A program made the position numbers and the translations under genes. The notes under the pieces were generated by a model. It was given only the letters and a program-made list of their open reading frames with translations, had not been told where the DNA came from and ran no database searches. A stretch of 64,000 bases of DNA. Source: CAWAHD01 sp963781785. Lineage in GTDB: Bacteria > Planctomycetota > Planctomycetia > Isosphaerales > Isosphaeraceae. The stretch lies in assembly GCA_963781785.1 (NCBI GenBank), contig CAWAHD010000002.1, positions 806,001 through 870,000 of the forward strand, given 5' to 3'. Numbering within the stretch: position 1 is the first letter of the stretch; every line of letters begins with the position of its first letter. This document shows positions 1-9,500 of the stretch, in pieces.

Positions 1-889
1 GAGGAGTGAGGATCACGTTCGGAAAATCCCAGAGCGGGTGCTCACGCGGCAATGGCTCGACTTCGTAGACGTCAAGAGCTGCGCCGGCCAGCCGGCGCTC
101 GCGCAAGCAGGCGACCAGGTCGTCGAGGACCACGATCGCACCGCGCCCCACGTTGATCAAGTAGCTGCTCGGCCTCAGATGAGCGAGGGTTCCCGCGTGG
201 AACAGGCCCCGGGTCTCGGGAGTCTGCGGTGCGGCGATCACCGCGAAGTCGCACCACGACAGCAAATCGGCCAGGCCGGAGATCGCTGCGACCGATTCGA
301 CCCCTTGCGGCGCGCGGACCCGCTCAGGAAATCGGTCCACGCCCCGCACCGACATCCCGAACGCTTGGGCTCGCTCTGCAATCCCGCAGCCAATCCCTCC
401 CATGCCGACAATTCCCATCCTGGCGTCAGGAAGATAGATAGTCGCGCGATCCATCGCATTGACCGCTCCCGGGCCGGTCGCGGAGCTGACGCGGGCCGCC
501 TCGCCGCCGACGGGCTCATACCTGTGCTCGAGCTGCTGGCGGATATACGTGTGCAGATTGCGGGCAAAAGCGAGCACATACCCCATCACCTGGTCGGCAA
601 TCACGTCGCCGAACAGGCCCCTCGCATTGGTCAGCACGCAGGGATGCGCCAGAAGCTCCGGAAACATGTAGTGCTCGAGACTCGCCGTAAACGACTGCAC
701 CCAGACCAGGCGATCTGCCCGCGCGAGGAGTGCCGGCGTGATCTTGCCGATGAACGCGTCCGCGCCGGGAATCGCCGATTCGGCAAGCGCGGTACTCGCC
801 GCATTGACCCAGTCCGCTTCGGGAGCCGCTGTTTGAAGCGCCACGAACCGGCCGCGCTCGACTGCGGGATGAACGACAATCTTCTTCAT
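1..889 (-). CDS. D-isomer 2-hydroxyacid dehydrogenase (3' end beyond window)
   Basis: NAD-dependent dehydrogenase of the D-2-hydroxyacid (phosphoglycerate/glyoxylate reductase-like) family, cytosolic. The ATG is at 889 and the frame stays open to the window edge (296 codons visible). The Rossmann nucleotide loop reads GIVGMGGIGCGIAERA around residues 155-170. The family Arg lies in NVGRGAIV, the Glu in DVYEVEPLP, and the catalytic His in the last visible residues (ILTPH), so only a short C-terminus is missing. It lies 17 nt downstream of a glycosyltransferase on the same strand, probably as the last visible gene of that run. The substrate cannot be told from the sequence. It could equally be called a hydroxypyruvate or phosphoglycerate dehydrogenase paralogue; the missing regulatory domain favours a short-form 2-hydroxyacid dehydrogenase. 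Confidence 0.88.
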   Translation of the reverse strand, partial: MKKIVVHPAVERGRFVALQTAAPEADWVNAASTALAESAIPGADAFIGKITPALLARADRLVWVQSFTASLEHYMFPELLAHPCVLTNARGLFGDVIADQVMGYVLAFARNLHTYIRQQLEHRYEPVGGEAARVSSATGPGAVNAMDRATIYLPDARMGIVGMGGIGCGIAERAQAFGMSVRGVDRFPERVRAPQGVESVAAISGLADLLSWCDFAVIAAPQTPETRGLFHAGTLAHLRPSSYLINVGRGAIVVLDDLVACLRERRLAGAALDVYEVEPLPREHPLWDFPNVILTP

Positions 890-906
890 GATGAAAGGAT
901 AAAGGA

Positions 907-2101
907 TCAAGGATCGCGGATAAATAGTCCAACCACGGACTCGGCATCGTTCGGATTCATGATCGATTCTTCGGCAGGCCACCCTGCCGCACGGCAAAGA
1001 TCGGCCAGGTAGCGGGCGATTCTGTCTGCGCCATCGGCGGGGAAGGGGGGAGGGCCGGGCCGGATCTGAAGGGCTTGCTCGAGCGCACGATCGAGCTTCA
1101 ACGACCGGAAATCGCGCGGAGATCGGCACGCCGGCGTCCCAGGCACGCAATGCCCGGTCGAGCGAGCGGAACTCGGCGAATCCCTGGCGCGGTGGATAAA
1201 TGATCGGCGTGCCGCTGGCCATCGCCTCGCAGACGGTCCCGTAGCCGGCCTTGGCCAGCACGGCATCGCATGAAGCGATGAGGTCGCCGCCCGGCCAGTC
1301 GGGGGACGGCACGATATGCAGGTTGGACGGTTGCTGGGCGGGGCCGGGAGGATAGCCGATGAACTGGACGCCCGCCGCCCGGAAGCGCTCCAGCCGCGAC
1401 CAGTCCAGGTCGCTCTGCCCATAGCGGCCGATGTAAAGGTAAACCAGCTTGTCGGCCTTCGGCAAACCGAAAAGCCGGCGCAGCTCGGCGTGGCGGTTGC
1501 GGCCTCTGTTGACCACCATGCCCGCGTCGATGTGACGTGACAGCCACGACATCCGCAAGGCAGGGGCGATCCGGAAGACGGCCGTGGCTTGTCGATAAAC
1601 TCGGCGAAGCTCGGCAACGAACGCCGCGGCCTCGCCGCCCAAGGCCCTGGCATACGGGGCATAGATGTCAGCCCAGGTGAAGTTGGTCATCAAGAAGCCC
1701 GGAACGCCAGCACGCCGAGCAGCCAGGAGCGGCACGGCGGGCGCATCACACAGGACCGCGGCCGTTTGATTCTTGACCAGCCGCTCGACCTCGTCGTCGA
1801 GCCGGGCGGTCGCCTCGGCATGGACCCGGGCCGCCAGCTCGAGGGTCGCCCGACCGTCGGTGGCCGCACTGTCCCCGGGCGGGTTGACCGCCCCTGCGTC
1901 CGACACGCACGACTCCAGGTCAGCGGGCCGCTTGAGCCGTTCGCGCCAGTGCACAAACAGATTCGCATGCGACTTGATGGTAACGGCGACGTCGGGAGGT
2001 ATCCGGTTGAGCACGGCCGAGGTCCGGTTCAGATGGCCGAAACCGTGGCTGGTCACGTAGACGGCCAGCCCTCCTGTGCGGCGGTCCGGCCGTTTCGTCA
2101 T
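907..2101 (-). CDS. Glycosyltransferase-like protein, one frameshift near 1125
   Basis: Reads as a GT-B type glycosyltransferase of the kind related to MurG and the L-arabinokinase N-terminal domain. The N-terminus VYVTSHGFGHLNRTSAVL has the glycine-rich nucleotide-sugar loop, and the C-terminal donor site reads CDAVLAKAGYGTVCEAMASG. ATG at 2101 overlaps the stop of the upstream permease (ATGA), so the two are probably translationally coupled. The frame shifts by one base near 1125: upstream reads GVPIS, downstream continues RDFRSLKLDRALEQAL and ends in RDP at 907. If the shift is ignored, the first frame stays open straight into the dehydrogenase, but that bridging translation is Arg/Pro-rich nonsense, so a genuine fusion is unlikely. 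About 397 residues when repaired. The sugar donor and acceptor are unknown. Confidence 0.75.
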
Positions 2102-3225
2102 CGCGCCCGCGACTCCTCCGACAGGGCAAGCACCGCCATCGCAGGAGGGCGCTCGCTGAACGATCGTCCGCGAGCGGGCCTGCCTTCGAGCGTACCGGCC
2201 GCCGGCCTTGACGCCGGACGCGGCCGGCAGATCAAGTAGATGCCTGCGAGCGTCAATGTGCCGCCGATCACGAGCGTTGCCGTCAAATGTTCACCGAACA
2301 ACCACATGCCCCAGACGACCGTCAGGACGGGCGAGGCATTGCTGAAGGTCGCCACCTGGCTGGCGTCGAATCGCCTGAGCGCCATATTCTGATACGCCCA
2401 TCCCAGCGGCGTGACGAACAGGCCCAGGAACGCCAGGGCCATCCAGGCGGTCGTCGAAACCTGCTTGATCGCCGTCAGGCCCGGCCACGCAAAGAACGCA
2501 ACCGGGGCGGCCATCAGGCAGCCCGCCAGAAATGTGCCGGCCAGGACGGGCAGGGCCCCGTGCCGCAGGACCAGCGGCTTGCTCACCGCGATGTAGCCTC
2601 CCCAGGACATCACCGCCCCAACGAGTAACAAATCGGCGAAGACCACGGACCGGACGTGCTCGCCGCCGCCCCCTTCCCAGTAGTTCCCCACTCCGATGAT
2701 CACGATCCCGGCGACACTCACCAGAACGGCCGAGAGCCGCGCGAGATCGGGCTTCTCCAGCCGGCTCCCCCACGCGAGCAGCAGCACCACGAGCGGGCAA
2801 GTGGCGTAAAAGAGGCTGACATGAGAAACTGGGCCGAGCCGAGTGGCACCCAGGAAGAATGCTTGGTTGATGGGAACGCAAAGGGCTGCGGCCAGGAGCA
2901 GTCTCCAGCCGTCCTCGCGGATCAGTCGAGGCAGTCCGCCGCGTGCCCAGACGACTGGCAGCAGGCAGAGGCCGGCCAGCACGAATCGGATGATGGGGAT
3001 GAATGCGATCGGCAGATCATTGACCACGAATTTGGCCGCCGGCGCGGTGGTCGACCCGATCAGGATCATGAGGAGGACGTAGACATAGTCGCGGCCGTCG
3101 GGCGCTTTTTGTGCTGGGCGGGCATGCTCTTGCGGAGAGGTTGCGGTGTCGCACCCGGTCTCCGGGGCATCCGAAAAGAACGCGGCTTCTTCAAGTGTCC
3201 CACTCATCCGATCCTGCGCGGTCAT
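2098..3225 (-). CDS. EamA/DMT-family permease
   Basis: Inner-membrane drug/metabolite transporter superfamily protein with two EamA repeats. About ten hydrophobic helices run from YVYVLLMILIGSTTAPAAKF near the N-terminus to LVIGGTLTLAGIYLIC, followed by a basic cytoplasmic tail. Each half ends in the typical GxxL pattern (second half: PVLTVVWGMWLFGEHLTATL). An in-frame codon exists further upstream at 3288, but the translation before MTAQDRMSG has no family character, so the start is placed at 3225. The stop overlaps the start of the downstream glycosyltransferase by 4 nt. The transported substrate is unknown; such permeases commonly move amino acids or nucleotide-like metabolites. Confidence 0.85.
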   Translation of the reverse strand: MTAQDRMSGTLEEAAFFSDAPETGCDTATSPQEHARPAQKAPDGRDYVYVLLMILIGSTTAPAAKFVVNDLPIAFIPIIRFVLAGLCLLPVVWARGGLPRLIREDGWRLLLAAALCVPINQAFFLGATRLGPVSHVSLFYATCPLVVLLLAWGSRLEKPDLARLSAVLVSVAGIVIIGVGNYWEGGGGEHVRSVVFADLLLVGAVMSWGGYIAVSKPLVLRHGALPVLAGTFLAGCLMAAPVAFFAWPGLTAIKQVSTTAWMALAFLGLFVTPLGWAYQNMALRRFDASQVATFSNASPVLTVVWGMWLFGEHLTATLVIGGTLTLAGIYLICRPRPASRPAAGTLEGRPARGRSFSERPPAMAVLALSEESRAR

Positions 3226-3487
3226 GGTCTTGCTTTCGATGTTTCGTTGCCCGGAGTTGCGAGCACAACCATCATCTCGATTTGCCACGGTTCATCCTAG
3301 GTCAAAAGGCAAGTCCCGGCGAGAACGAGCCGTGCGGGGGCGGCCCGATCGGGTCGATGCTCCGGAAGTTCGGCCAGGTGACCCTGCCTCGGACCCGGCC
3401 GGATGGAGGAAGGTTCGCCTTGGAATGACGGCAGGATGAGGGGCGTGGATTCGCGATGTGACGGGCCGGAGCGCTGCGGATCGGGTC

Positions 3488-3940
3488 TCACGGTGGCGAT
3501 TTTTGATTGCGATCGCGCAGCCATTTGCTTCGAGCGGCGTTGCATTTCTGGCAAACATCCCTGATTTCGAACTGGGCTGCGGCAACGCAACCTCCGCTGC
3601 CGGGGTCATCACAATGCGGAAACGACGCCCGTCTGGCTGCGCGGTACGCATCGCGACGATCATCAAACCCTAGCAGTCCATACAATACAGGCACGGGCAC
3701 GGATTCCATCGGTGATCGGTGAATCTGACAGATCACGGCAGGTTTGGCGACGACCGGACTAGCGGCGGGAGGAGGCACGTGCAGAGCGAAACGGGGCTCG
3801 TTCGACATGGGCAACGGCGCCGGGTCAGTCCGATTGGTGCGGCACACCGCGGCCGACAAGAGACAGGAAACCGTGGTGCAGACCGCCAGGGCGAACACAA
3901 TCGGTATCAGATATCGGTGCATCGAGAGGTACCGTAACAT
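3488..3940 (-). CDS. Small membrane-anchored protein with conserved Cys/His region
   Basis: A 150-residue protein beginning MLRYLSMHRYLIPIVFALAV, one N-terminal membrane segment or uncleaved signal. A Pro-rich linker follows, then a C-terminal domain with CQIHRSPMESVPVPVLYGL and later FPHCDDP, GGC and CQKCNAARSKW. The C..H...L..VPV.YG pattern followed by paired cysteines recurs in short uncharacterised bacterial proteins and suggests a small metal-binding exported domain. A consensus ribosome site AAGGAGG lies eight bases before ATG 3940, which decides this start over an ATG at 3994. No function is assigned. Confidence 0.7.
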   Translation of the reverse strand: MLRYLSMHRYLIPIVFALAVCTTVSCLLSAAVCRTNRTDPAPLPMSNEPRFALHVPPPAASPVVAKPAVICQIHRSPMESVPVPVLYGLLGFDDRRDAYRAARRASFPHCDDPGSGGCVAAAQFEIRDVCQKCNAARSKWLRDRNQKSPP

Positions 3941-4250
3941 GGATTGAACCTCCTTGGCAAAACGACGGCATCGGTTTGTGCCCATCATCCGCACCGCGTC
4001 GCGGACCGGGAGGTCAAGGTACCAGAATCTTACAATCCGTCTAGCCGGCTGGACCCGGCGCTTCGCCCTGGGAGTTGGCTATCCGATGTCGAAGCTGTCG
4101 CACAAGGAAGTGGTCAGGTTGGTAGGATAGGTGATACGTCCGGACGATTGGCGGAGAGCGGCAGCGGAACGGCAAGGGGCTGGTGGGTGATTTGTTCACT
4201 GCGCGAGCCGTCCTCAAATTGATGGCAGATTTGCGCGAGAGGAATAACTC
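3941..4250. other. Intergenic stretch, nothing recognised
   Basis: This 310-nt gap separates divergent genes and must hold both promoters. No ORF with coding character, RNA gene or clear repeat was seen. A GAGAGGA ribosome site for the downstream gene lies at its right end. Confidence 0.5.
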
Positions 4251-4592
4251 ATGAAGCTTCGCAATCCTTGGATCGACCCGAGGGTGGCGCAAGTGCGTTC
4301 ACAGGCGGTCCAAGCTTATCTGGTTCAGCACGGCTGGAAACGCATGGAGGCGAACCAGCCCCACTTCTTGCCTTTTGCCGGACCAACGGCCAGCAAGAAT
4401 CCATCCGTCATACGCGTGCCGCTGCGGAAGCAGGCGCGCGACTATCCGGAGAGAGTGATTGAACTGGTGACCGATTTGGCGCTGGTTGAAGGGCGCTACG
4501 CAGTTGAAGTCCTCAATGAGCTTCTCCAACAGCCGCTCGATAAGCTTGAGAACGCCACCAACGGACCGCGGCTCAAATCGAAGGTTCATTAA
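4251..4592 (+). CDS. Conserved hypothetical protein, 113 aa
   Basis: Small soluble protein starting MKLRNPWIDPRVAQVRSQAV, with Trp- and Pro-containing patches and a C-terminal helix (ERVIELVTDLALVEGRYAVEVLNELL). The pattern 'MKLRNPWIDPR...YL..HGW...RVIEL...LA..E.R..VDVLN' is one I recall from small uncharacterised proteins in planctomycetes and other bacteria. A GAGAGGA ribosome site precedes the ATG. It ends 13 nt before the DUF2252 gene and may be co-transcribed with it. No function is inferred; the alternating Leu pattern could suit a protein-protein interaction role such as an antitoxin-like subunit, but nothing shows this. Confidence 0.7.
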   Translation: MKLRNPWIDPRVAQVRSQAVQAYLVQHGWKRMEANQPHFLPFAGPTASKNPSVIRVPLRKQARDYPERVIELVTDLALVEGRYAVEVLNELLQQPLDKLENATNGPRLKSKVH

Positions 4593-4605
4593 TCAGGTTT
4601 TGGCC

Positions 4606-6035
4606 ATGAACCAGGTCCTCGAAGCGCCTCCTGTTGACTCGCAACGCCCCCCCGCGGAGAACCTCCGGACCTTCGCGCCGCGCCATCTCGGGCCGAGCTC
4701 TTGGCGCACGGCGAGGCGATGCGCAAAGAATGCCCGCGCAGCGCCCACGCCGACTGGACTGCCCCCTCCGACCGGCCGGACCCGCTCCGGCTGGTCGAGG
4801 AGGGCAACCACGGCCGAATTCCCGAGCTGATTCCGCTGCGGCACGGCCGCATGTTGCCGTCGCCCTTTACCTTCTACCGCGGCACGGCGCTCAACATGGC
4901 GGTGGACCTGGCCGGCACACCCACAACGGGCTTTCGCGTGCAGGCGTGCGGCGATGCGCACCTGGGGAATTTCCGGTGCTTTGCCACGCCGGAGCGGCGG
5001 ATGATCTTCGACATTCACGACCTGGATGAAACGCTTCCGGCCCCGTGGGAGTGGGATGTCAAGCGCCTGGCCGCCAGCTTTGTGCTCGCTTGCCGCACAA
5101 ACGGCTTCAGCGACAAGATCGCCAGAGATGCCGTGCTGACCTGCGCGGTCGTACCGCGAAGCCATGGCCCGGTTCAGCAGGATGCGGGCCCTGGATGTGT
5201 GGTACGCGCGCTTTGAGGCCGACAAGCTCGTCGAAACCATCAAGGACGCCGGCATCCGCGCGCGGACCAAAAGGATCGTCGCCAAGGCGAGAAACTTGTG
5301 CGTGGTTGAAGACGTTTTCCCCAAGCTCACCGACAGCTCGGGCGAGACGCCGACGATCAAGGACAACCCGCCGTATCTCTATCACCACCTCGACCGCGGG
5401 GAGGCCGATTTTTACACGCACGTCGACGAAGTCTTTTTCCGCTACCGCGAATCGCTGCCGGACAACCGGCGCGTCCTCTTGGACCGTTATGCCCTCAAGG
5501 ACAAGGCGATCAAGGTGGTGGGCGTCGGCAGCGTGGGAACGATGTGCAGCGTGGCGCTCCTGATGGCCGGCGAAAAGGACCCCATCTTCCTTCAGGTGAA
5601 GGAAGCGCGCCCGTCGGTCCTGGAGCCGTATGCGGGCCCGAGCGTCTATCCCAACCACGGCCAACGGGTCGTGAAGGGCCATCGGCTGATGCAATCGGCA
5701 ACCGACATTTTCCTGGGCTGGACCGAGGACTCAAGCGGCCGGCATTTTTACGTCCGCCAGCTTCGGGACATGAAGCTCAAGTTCCCCATCGAGGAGTTCA
5801 AGCCGGCCAAGATGGTGATCTTCGGCGATTGGTGCGGGGCCACGCTGCGCGCGCCCACGCCCGTTCCGGCGAGCCGGCCTTGATCAGCGGCTACCTCGGC
5901 AAGGCCGACACGTTCGATCAAGCCATCGCGGCCTTCGCGGTGTCGTACGCCGACCAGGTCGAGCGCGATCACGAACTTTTTGCGAAAGCCGTGAGCGACG
6001 GCAAGATCGAAGCCCGGATGGATGACGGCGTCTGA
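4606..6035 (+). CDS. DUF2252 family protein, broken by three frameshifts
   Basis: DUF2252 proteins are kinase-fold (APH-like) proteins of unknown substrate. The family signatures are present: YRGTALNMAVDLAGTP, QACGDAHLGNFRCFATPERR, FDIHDLDETLPAPWEWDVKR, then VVGVGSVGTMCSVALLMAG and YVRQLRDMKLKFP. They lie in three different frames. Shifts are needed near 4692 (RHLGP to ELLAHGEAMR), 5150 (AVLTC to RSYREAMARFS) and 5865 (DWCGATL to ARAHARSGEPAL). The last two lie in GC-rich runs. Repaired length is about 476 residues, normal for the family, with the C-terminus DQVERDHELFAKAV intact. It is either a real gene hit by consensus errors or a decaying pseudogene; retention of every motif favours the former. 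Confidence 0.75.
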
Positions 6036-6061
6036 TTCCTTTGGCCCGCGGAGCACCGCTT

Positions 6062-6295
6062 GTGAACGTCGAGCAATTCCGCAACGCCCACCGGCTGCGC
6101 CCGTTCAAGCCGTTCGTCATCCGCACGGCCAGCGGAGAAAGCTATCCAGTCACTCACCCGGAGACCGTCTGGCAGTCGCCCGGCGGTCATACCGTGATCG
6201 TCGGCATCAAGGGCGAGGAAGTGGCGATGATCGATATCGAGCACATCACCGAGTTCGTCTTCGCGACGCGCAAGCCCGCCCGTGGATCCAAGTGA
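6062..6295 (+). CDS. Conserved small hypothetical protein, 77 aa
   Basis: Begins at GTG 6062 as VNVEQFRNAHRLRPFKPFVI, a start that matches a small planctomycete family with N-terminus 'M..EQFR....PFRPF.I...DG....V.HP'. The translation continues TASGESYPVTHPETVWQS, then a short hydrophobic strand (HTVIVGIKGEEVAMIDIEHI) and a basic tail. The compact all-beta look suggests a single small domain. An in-frame start at 6041 would add seven unconserved residues. Function unknown. Confidence 0.7.
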   Translation: MNVEQFRNAHRLRPFKPFVIRTASGESYPVTHPETVWQSPGGHTVIVGIKGEEVAMIDIEHITEFVFATRKPARGSK

Positions 6296-6501
6296 CGCAT
6301 GAATCGGCCGGACGCTGCACCGTTGCACGGGCGCGGCCCGAGCCCGAGACCACTCGCCACGCTCGACTTCCGCGGTATAATGTGAGGCTCACTCCCGATT
6401 TCGGGCGTCGTTTCGTGGACCCCACGGCAGAACAGGTCGTGCCCGGCGAAACCGACGTTTGAATCCTCAAACTTGAGCCCTGAGCGAGGGATCGACGAAC
6501 A

Positions 6502-9500
6502 ATGAGCCGACCCTGTAGCACACTGACATTCCTGGCCGCGATGCTCGCATCGACCGCGGCGGCGCAAGCCGACGCGATCGTCGAATTCGAGCCGGGCGAT
6601 CATATTGCGATCATCGGCAATACCCTGGCCGACCGGATGCAACACGATGGCTGGCTGGAAACCGACCTCCATGCGCGGTTCCCCCTGCACAAGCTCACCA
6701 TCCGCAACCTTGGCTTCTCCGGTGATGAATTGACGCTCCGGCTCCGCTCCGCCGATTTCGGCACTCCCGACGCCTGGCTCACCAAGACCAAGGCTGACGT
6801 CGTCTTCGCCTTCTTCGGCTACAACGAGTCATTCGCCGGAAGAGATGGGTTGGAGAAGTTCAAGAAAGATCTCGAAGCCTTCATCGCGCACACTGTGGCC
6901 CAGAAGTACAACGGCAAGTCGGCGCCACGGCTAGTCCTGTTCTCGCCGATCGCCATGGAATCGCCGCGCGGACGCGACTTGCCCGACCCCACGGCCACGA
7001 ATGAGCGGCTCAAGCTCTACACCGCTGCGATGGCCGCAGTGGCCAAAACCCGGGGTGTCCCCTTTGTCGATCTGTTCACCACGACGCTCGCCTTTTATGA
7101 AAGAGAACGCAGATCGTCCAGGCCCAATCTGCTCACGATCAACGGGATACACCTCAATCATCGCGGCAACCTTGAGCTCGCCTATCAGATCGTCCAGCAG
7201 CTTGCTCCCGGAGTCGCTCCCGGGATCGAGCCGAACCTCTCGAAACTGCGGCAGGCTGTCCTCGACAAGAACTTCACCTGGTTCAACCGCTACCGGACCG
7301 TGGACGGCTACTCGATCTTCGGGGGCCGCGCCGACCTCAGCTTCACCGACGGCCAGACCAACCGCGTGGTCGCCCAGCGCGAAATGGAAGTTCTCGATAT
7401 CATGACCGCCAATCGCGACCCGCGCATCTGGGCCATCGCCCAGGGCAAGGACCTTGTGGTCGACGACTCGAACACACCTCCATTTATCCCGGTCAAGACC
7501 AACAAGCCCGGCCCCGGGCCCAACGGTGAGCACCTCTTCCTGGGCGGCGACGAAGCCATCGGCCGGATGACCTTGGGCAAGAACCTCGAGGTGAACCTGT
7601 TCGCCTCCGAGAAAGAGTTTCCCGAGCTGGCCAAGCCGGTGCAGATGTCGTTCGACGCCAAAGGGCGGCTCTGGGTCGCGTGCTGGCCGTCTTACCCGCA
7701 CTGGAAGCCCAAGGAGGAAATGAACGACAAGCTCTTGATTCTTGAAGACACCGACGGCGACGGCAAGGCCGACAAGGAGACCGTCTTCGCCGGCGGTCTG
7801 CACTGCCCGACCGGGTTCGAGTTCGCGAGTGGCGGCGTCTATGTCGCCCAGGCACCCGACCTGATGTTTCTCTTGGACACCGACGGGGATGACAAGGCCG
7901 ACGTGCGCGAGCGCGTGCTCTCCGGTCTTGACTCGGCCGACACGCACCATACCGCCAACAGCTTCCAGCTCGACCCCGGGGGCGCCCTGTATTTTCAGGA
8001 GGGCACGTTTCACAGGACCCAGGTCGAGACACCGTACGGGCCACCCGTCCGCTGTGCGGACGCGGGCGTGTACCGTTATGAGCCGAAGTCGCAGAAATTC
8101 GAGGTCTACGTTTCGTACGGGTTTGCCAATCCCCACGGCCACGCCTTCGACCGCTGGGGACAAGACATCGTCGTCGACGGCACCGGCTCGGAGCCGACCC
8201 ACGGCGCGTTGTTTTCGGGCCACGTTGACTACCCGTCCAAGCATTCCGCCCCGCCTCACGTCTACCAGCGGCGCACACGCCCCACACCCGGCATCGAGTT
8301 TCTCTCAAGCCGCCACTTCCCCGACGAGTTCCAGGGAAACCTGCTCGTGCCCAATGTGATCGGGTTCCAGGGAATTCTCCGGTACAAGATCGACTACCAA
8401 GGCGCCAGCCTGACCGGCACCGAGCTGGAGCCGATCCTATCGTCCCGAGACCCCAACTTCCGGCCGTCCGATATCGAAACGGGCCCCGACGGCGCCATCT
8501 ACTTTCTCGACTGGCAGAACCCGATCATCGGCCACATGCAGCACAACCTCCGCGACCCCAGCCGGGACCGGATCCACGGCCGGATCTACCGCGTCACGTA
8601 CCAGGGACGCCCACTCTCCAAACCGGCCAAGATCGCCGGCGCCTCGATCGAAGAGCTGCTCGAATTGCTCAAGGACCCCGAGGACCGCGTGCGCTATCGA
8701 GCCAGGGTCGAGCTGGGAACGCGGGACACCGCGCAGGTCATCGCCGCCCTCAAGACCTGGGTCGACAAGCTCGACAAGGCCGACGTCGATCATGAGCACA
8801 GCTTGACCGAGGCCCTGTGGGCTCACCAGTACCAGGACGTGGTCGATCTCGAGCTGCTCAAGCAGGTGCTCGCCTCCACCGACTTCCACGCCCGTGCCGC
8901 TGCGACGAGGGTTCTCTGTGTCTGGCGCGACCGCGTTCCGGGCGCGCTCGAAATCCTCAAGAAGCTGGCCGCCGATCCGTACCCGCTTGTCCGGCTCGAA
9001 GCCGTCCGGGCCGCGAGCTTCTTCCGGGTCGCCGAGGCCGTCGAAATCCCCTTGATCTCGGCCGAGCTCCCGACCGACGAATACCTCGACTACACCCGCG
9101 GCGAAACGATGAAGACCCTGGAGCCCTACTGGCGAAAGGCCATCGCCGATGGCAAGTCGATCGCCATCACCAGCGACGCCGGCAACCGGTTCTTCCTGGG
9201 CCGCCTGAACACTGACGAACTGCTCAAGTTGAAGCGGACGCGTGCGGTCGACCTCGAGCTCTTGCGCCGCATGGGCGTCCGCGAGGAAGTTCGCCGGGAG
9301 GCCGTCACCGACCTGGCGAAGCTCGACAAGCAGCCGGAGCTGACGGTGCTGCTCGAGGCCGTCAAGGCCCTCGACGACCGCGCCGGCGTTGCCGGCGACG
9401 CGGTTGCCTTCGACCTGGGCCGGCTGATCACCGGCCGCGAGCCCGCCGAGCTGACCGCCGCCCGGCCCGAGCTGGAACGGCTCGCCACGGGCGGCCACAA

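Noticed and set aside
38..1012. Long plus-strand open frame opposite the dehydrogenase
   Set aside because: Its translation is Arg/Pro/Gln-rich without family features, while the minus strand has full Rossmann and catalytic motifs.
1..2101. Glycosyltransferase-dehydrogenase fusion, since the same frame is open throughout
   Set aside because: The bridge is frame noise, and the alternative frame gives a normal glycosyltransferase C-terminus with a stop at 907.
6931..8259. 442-codon minus-strand frame inside the giant PVC-type gene
   Set aside because: Antisense shadow caused by high GC; the plus strand carries the recognisable domains.
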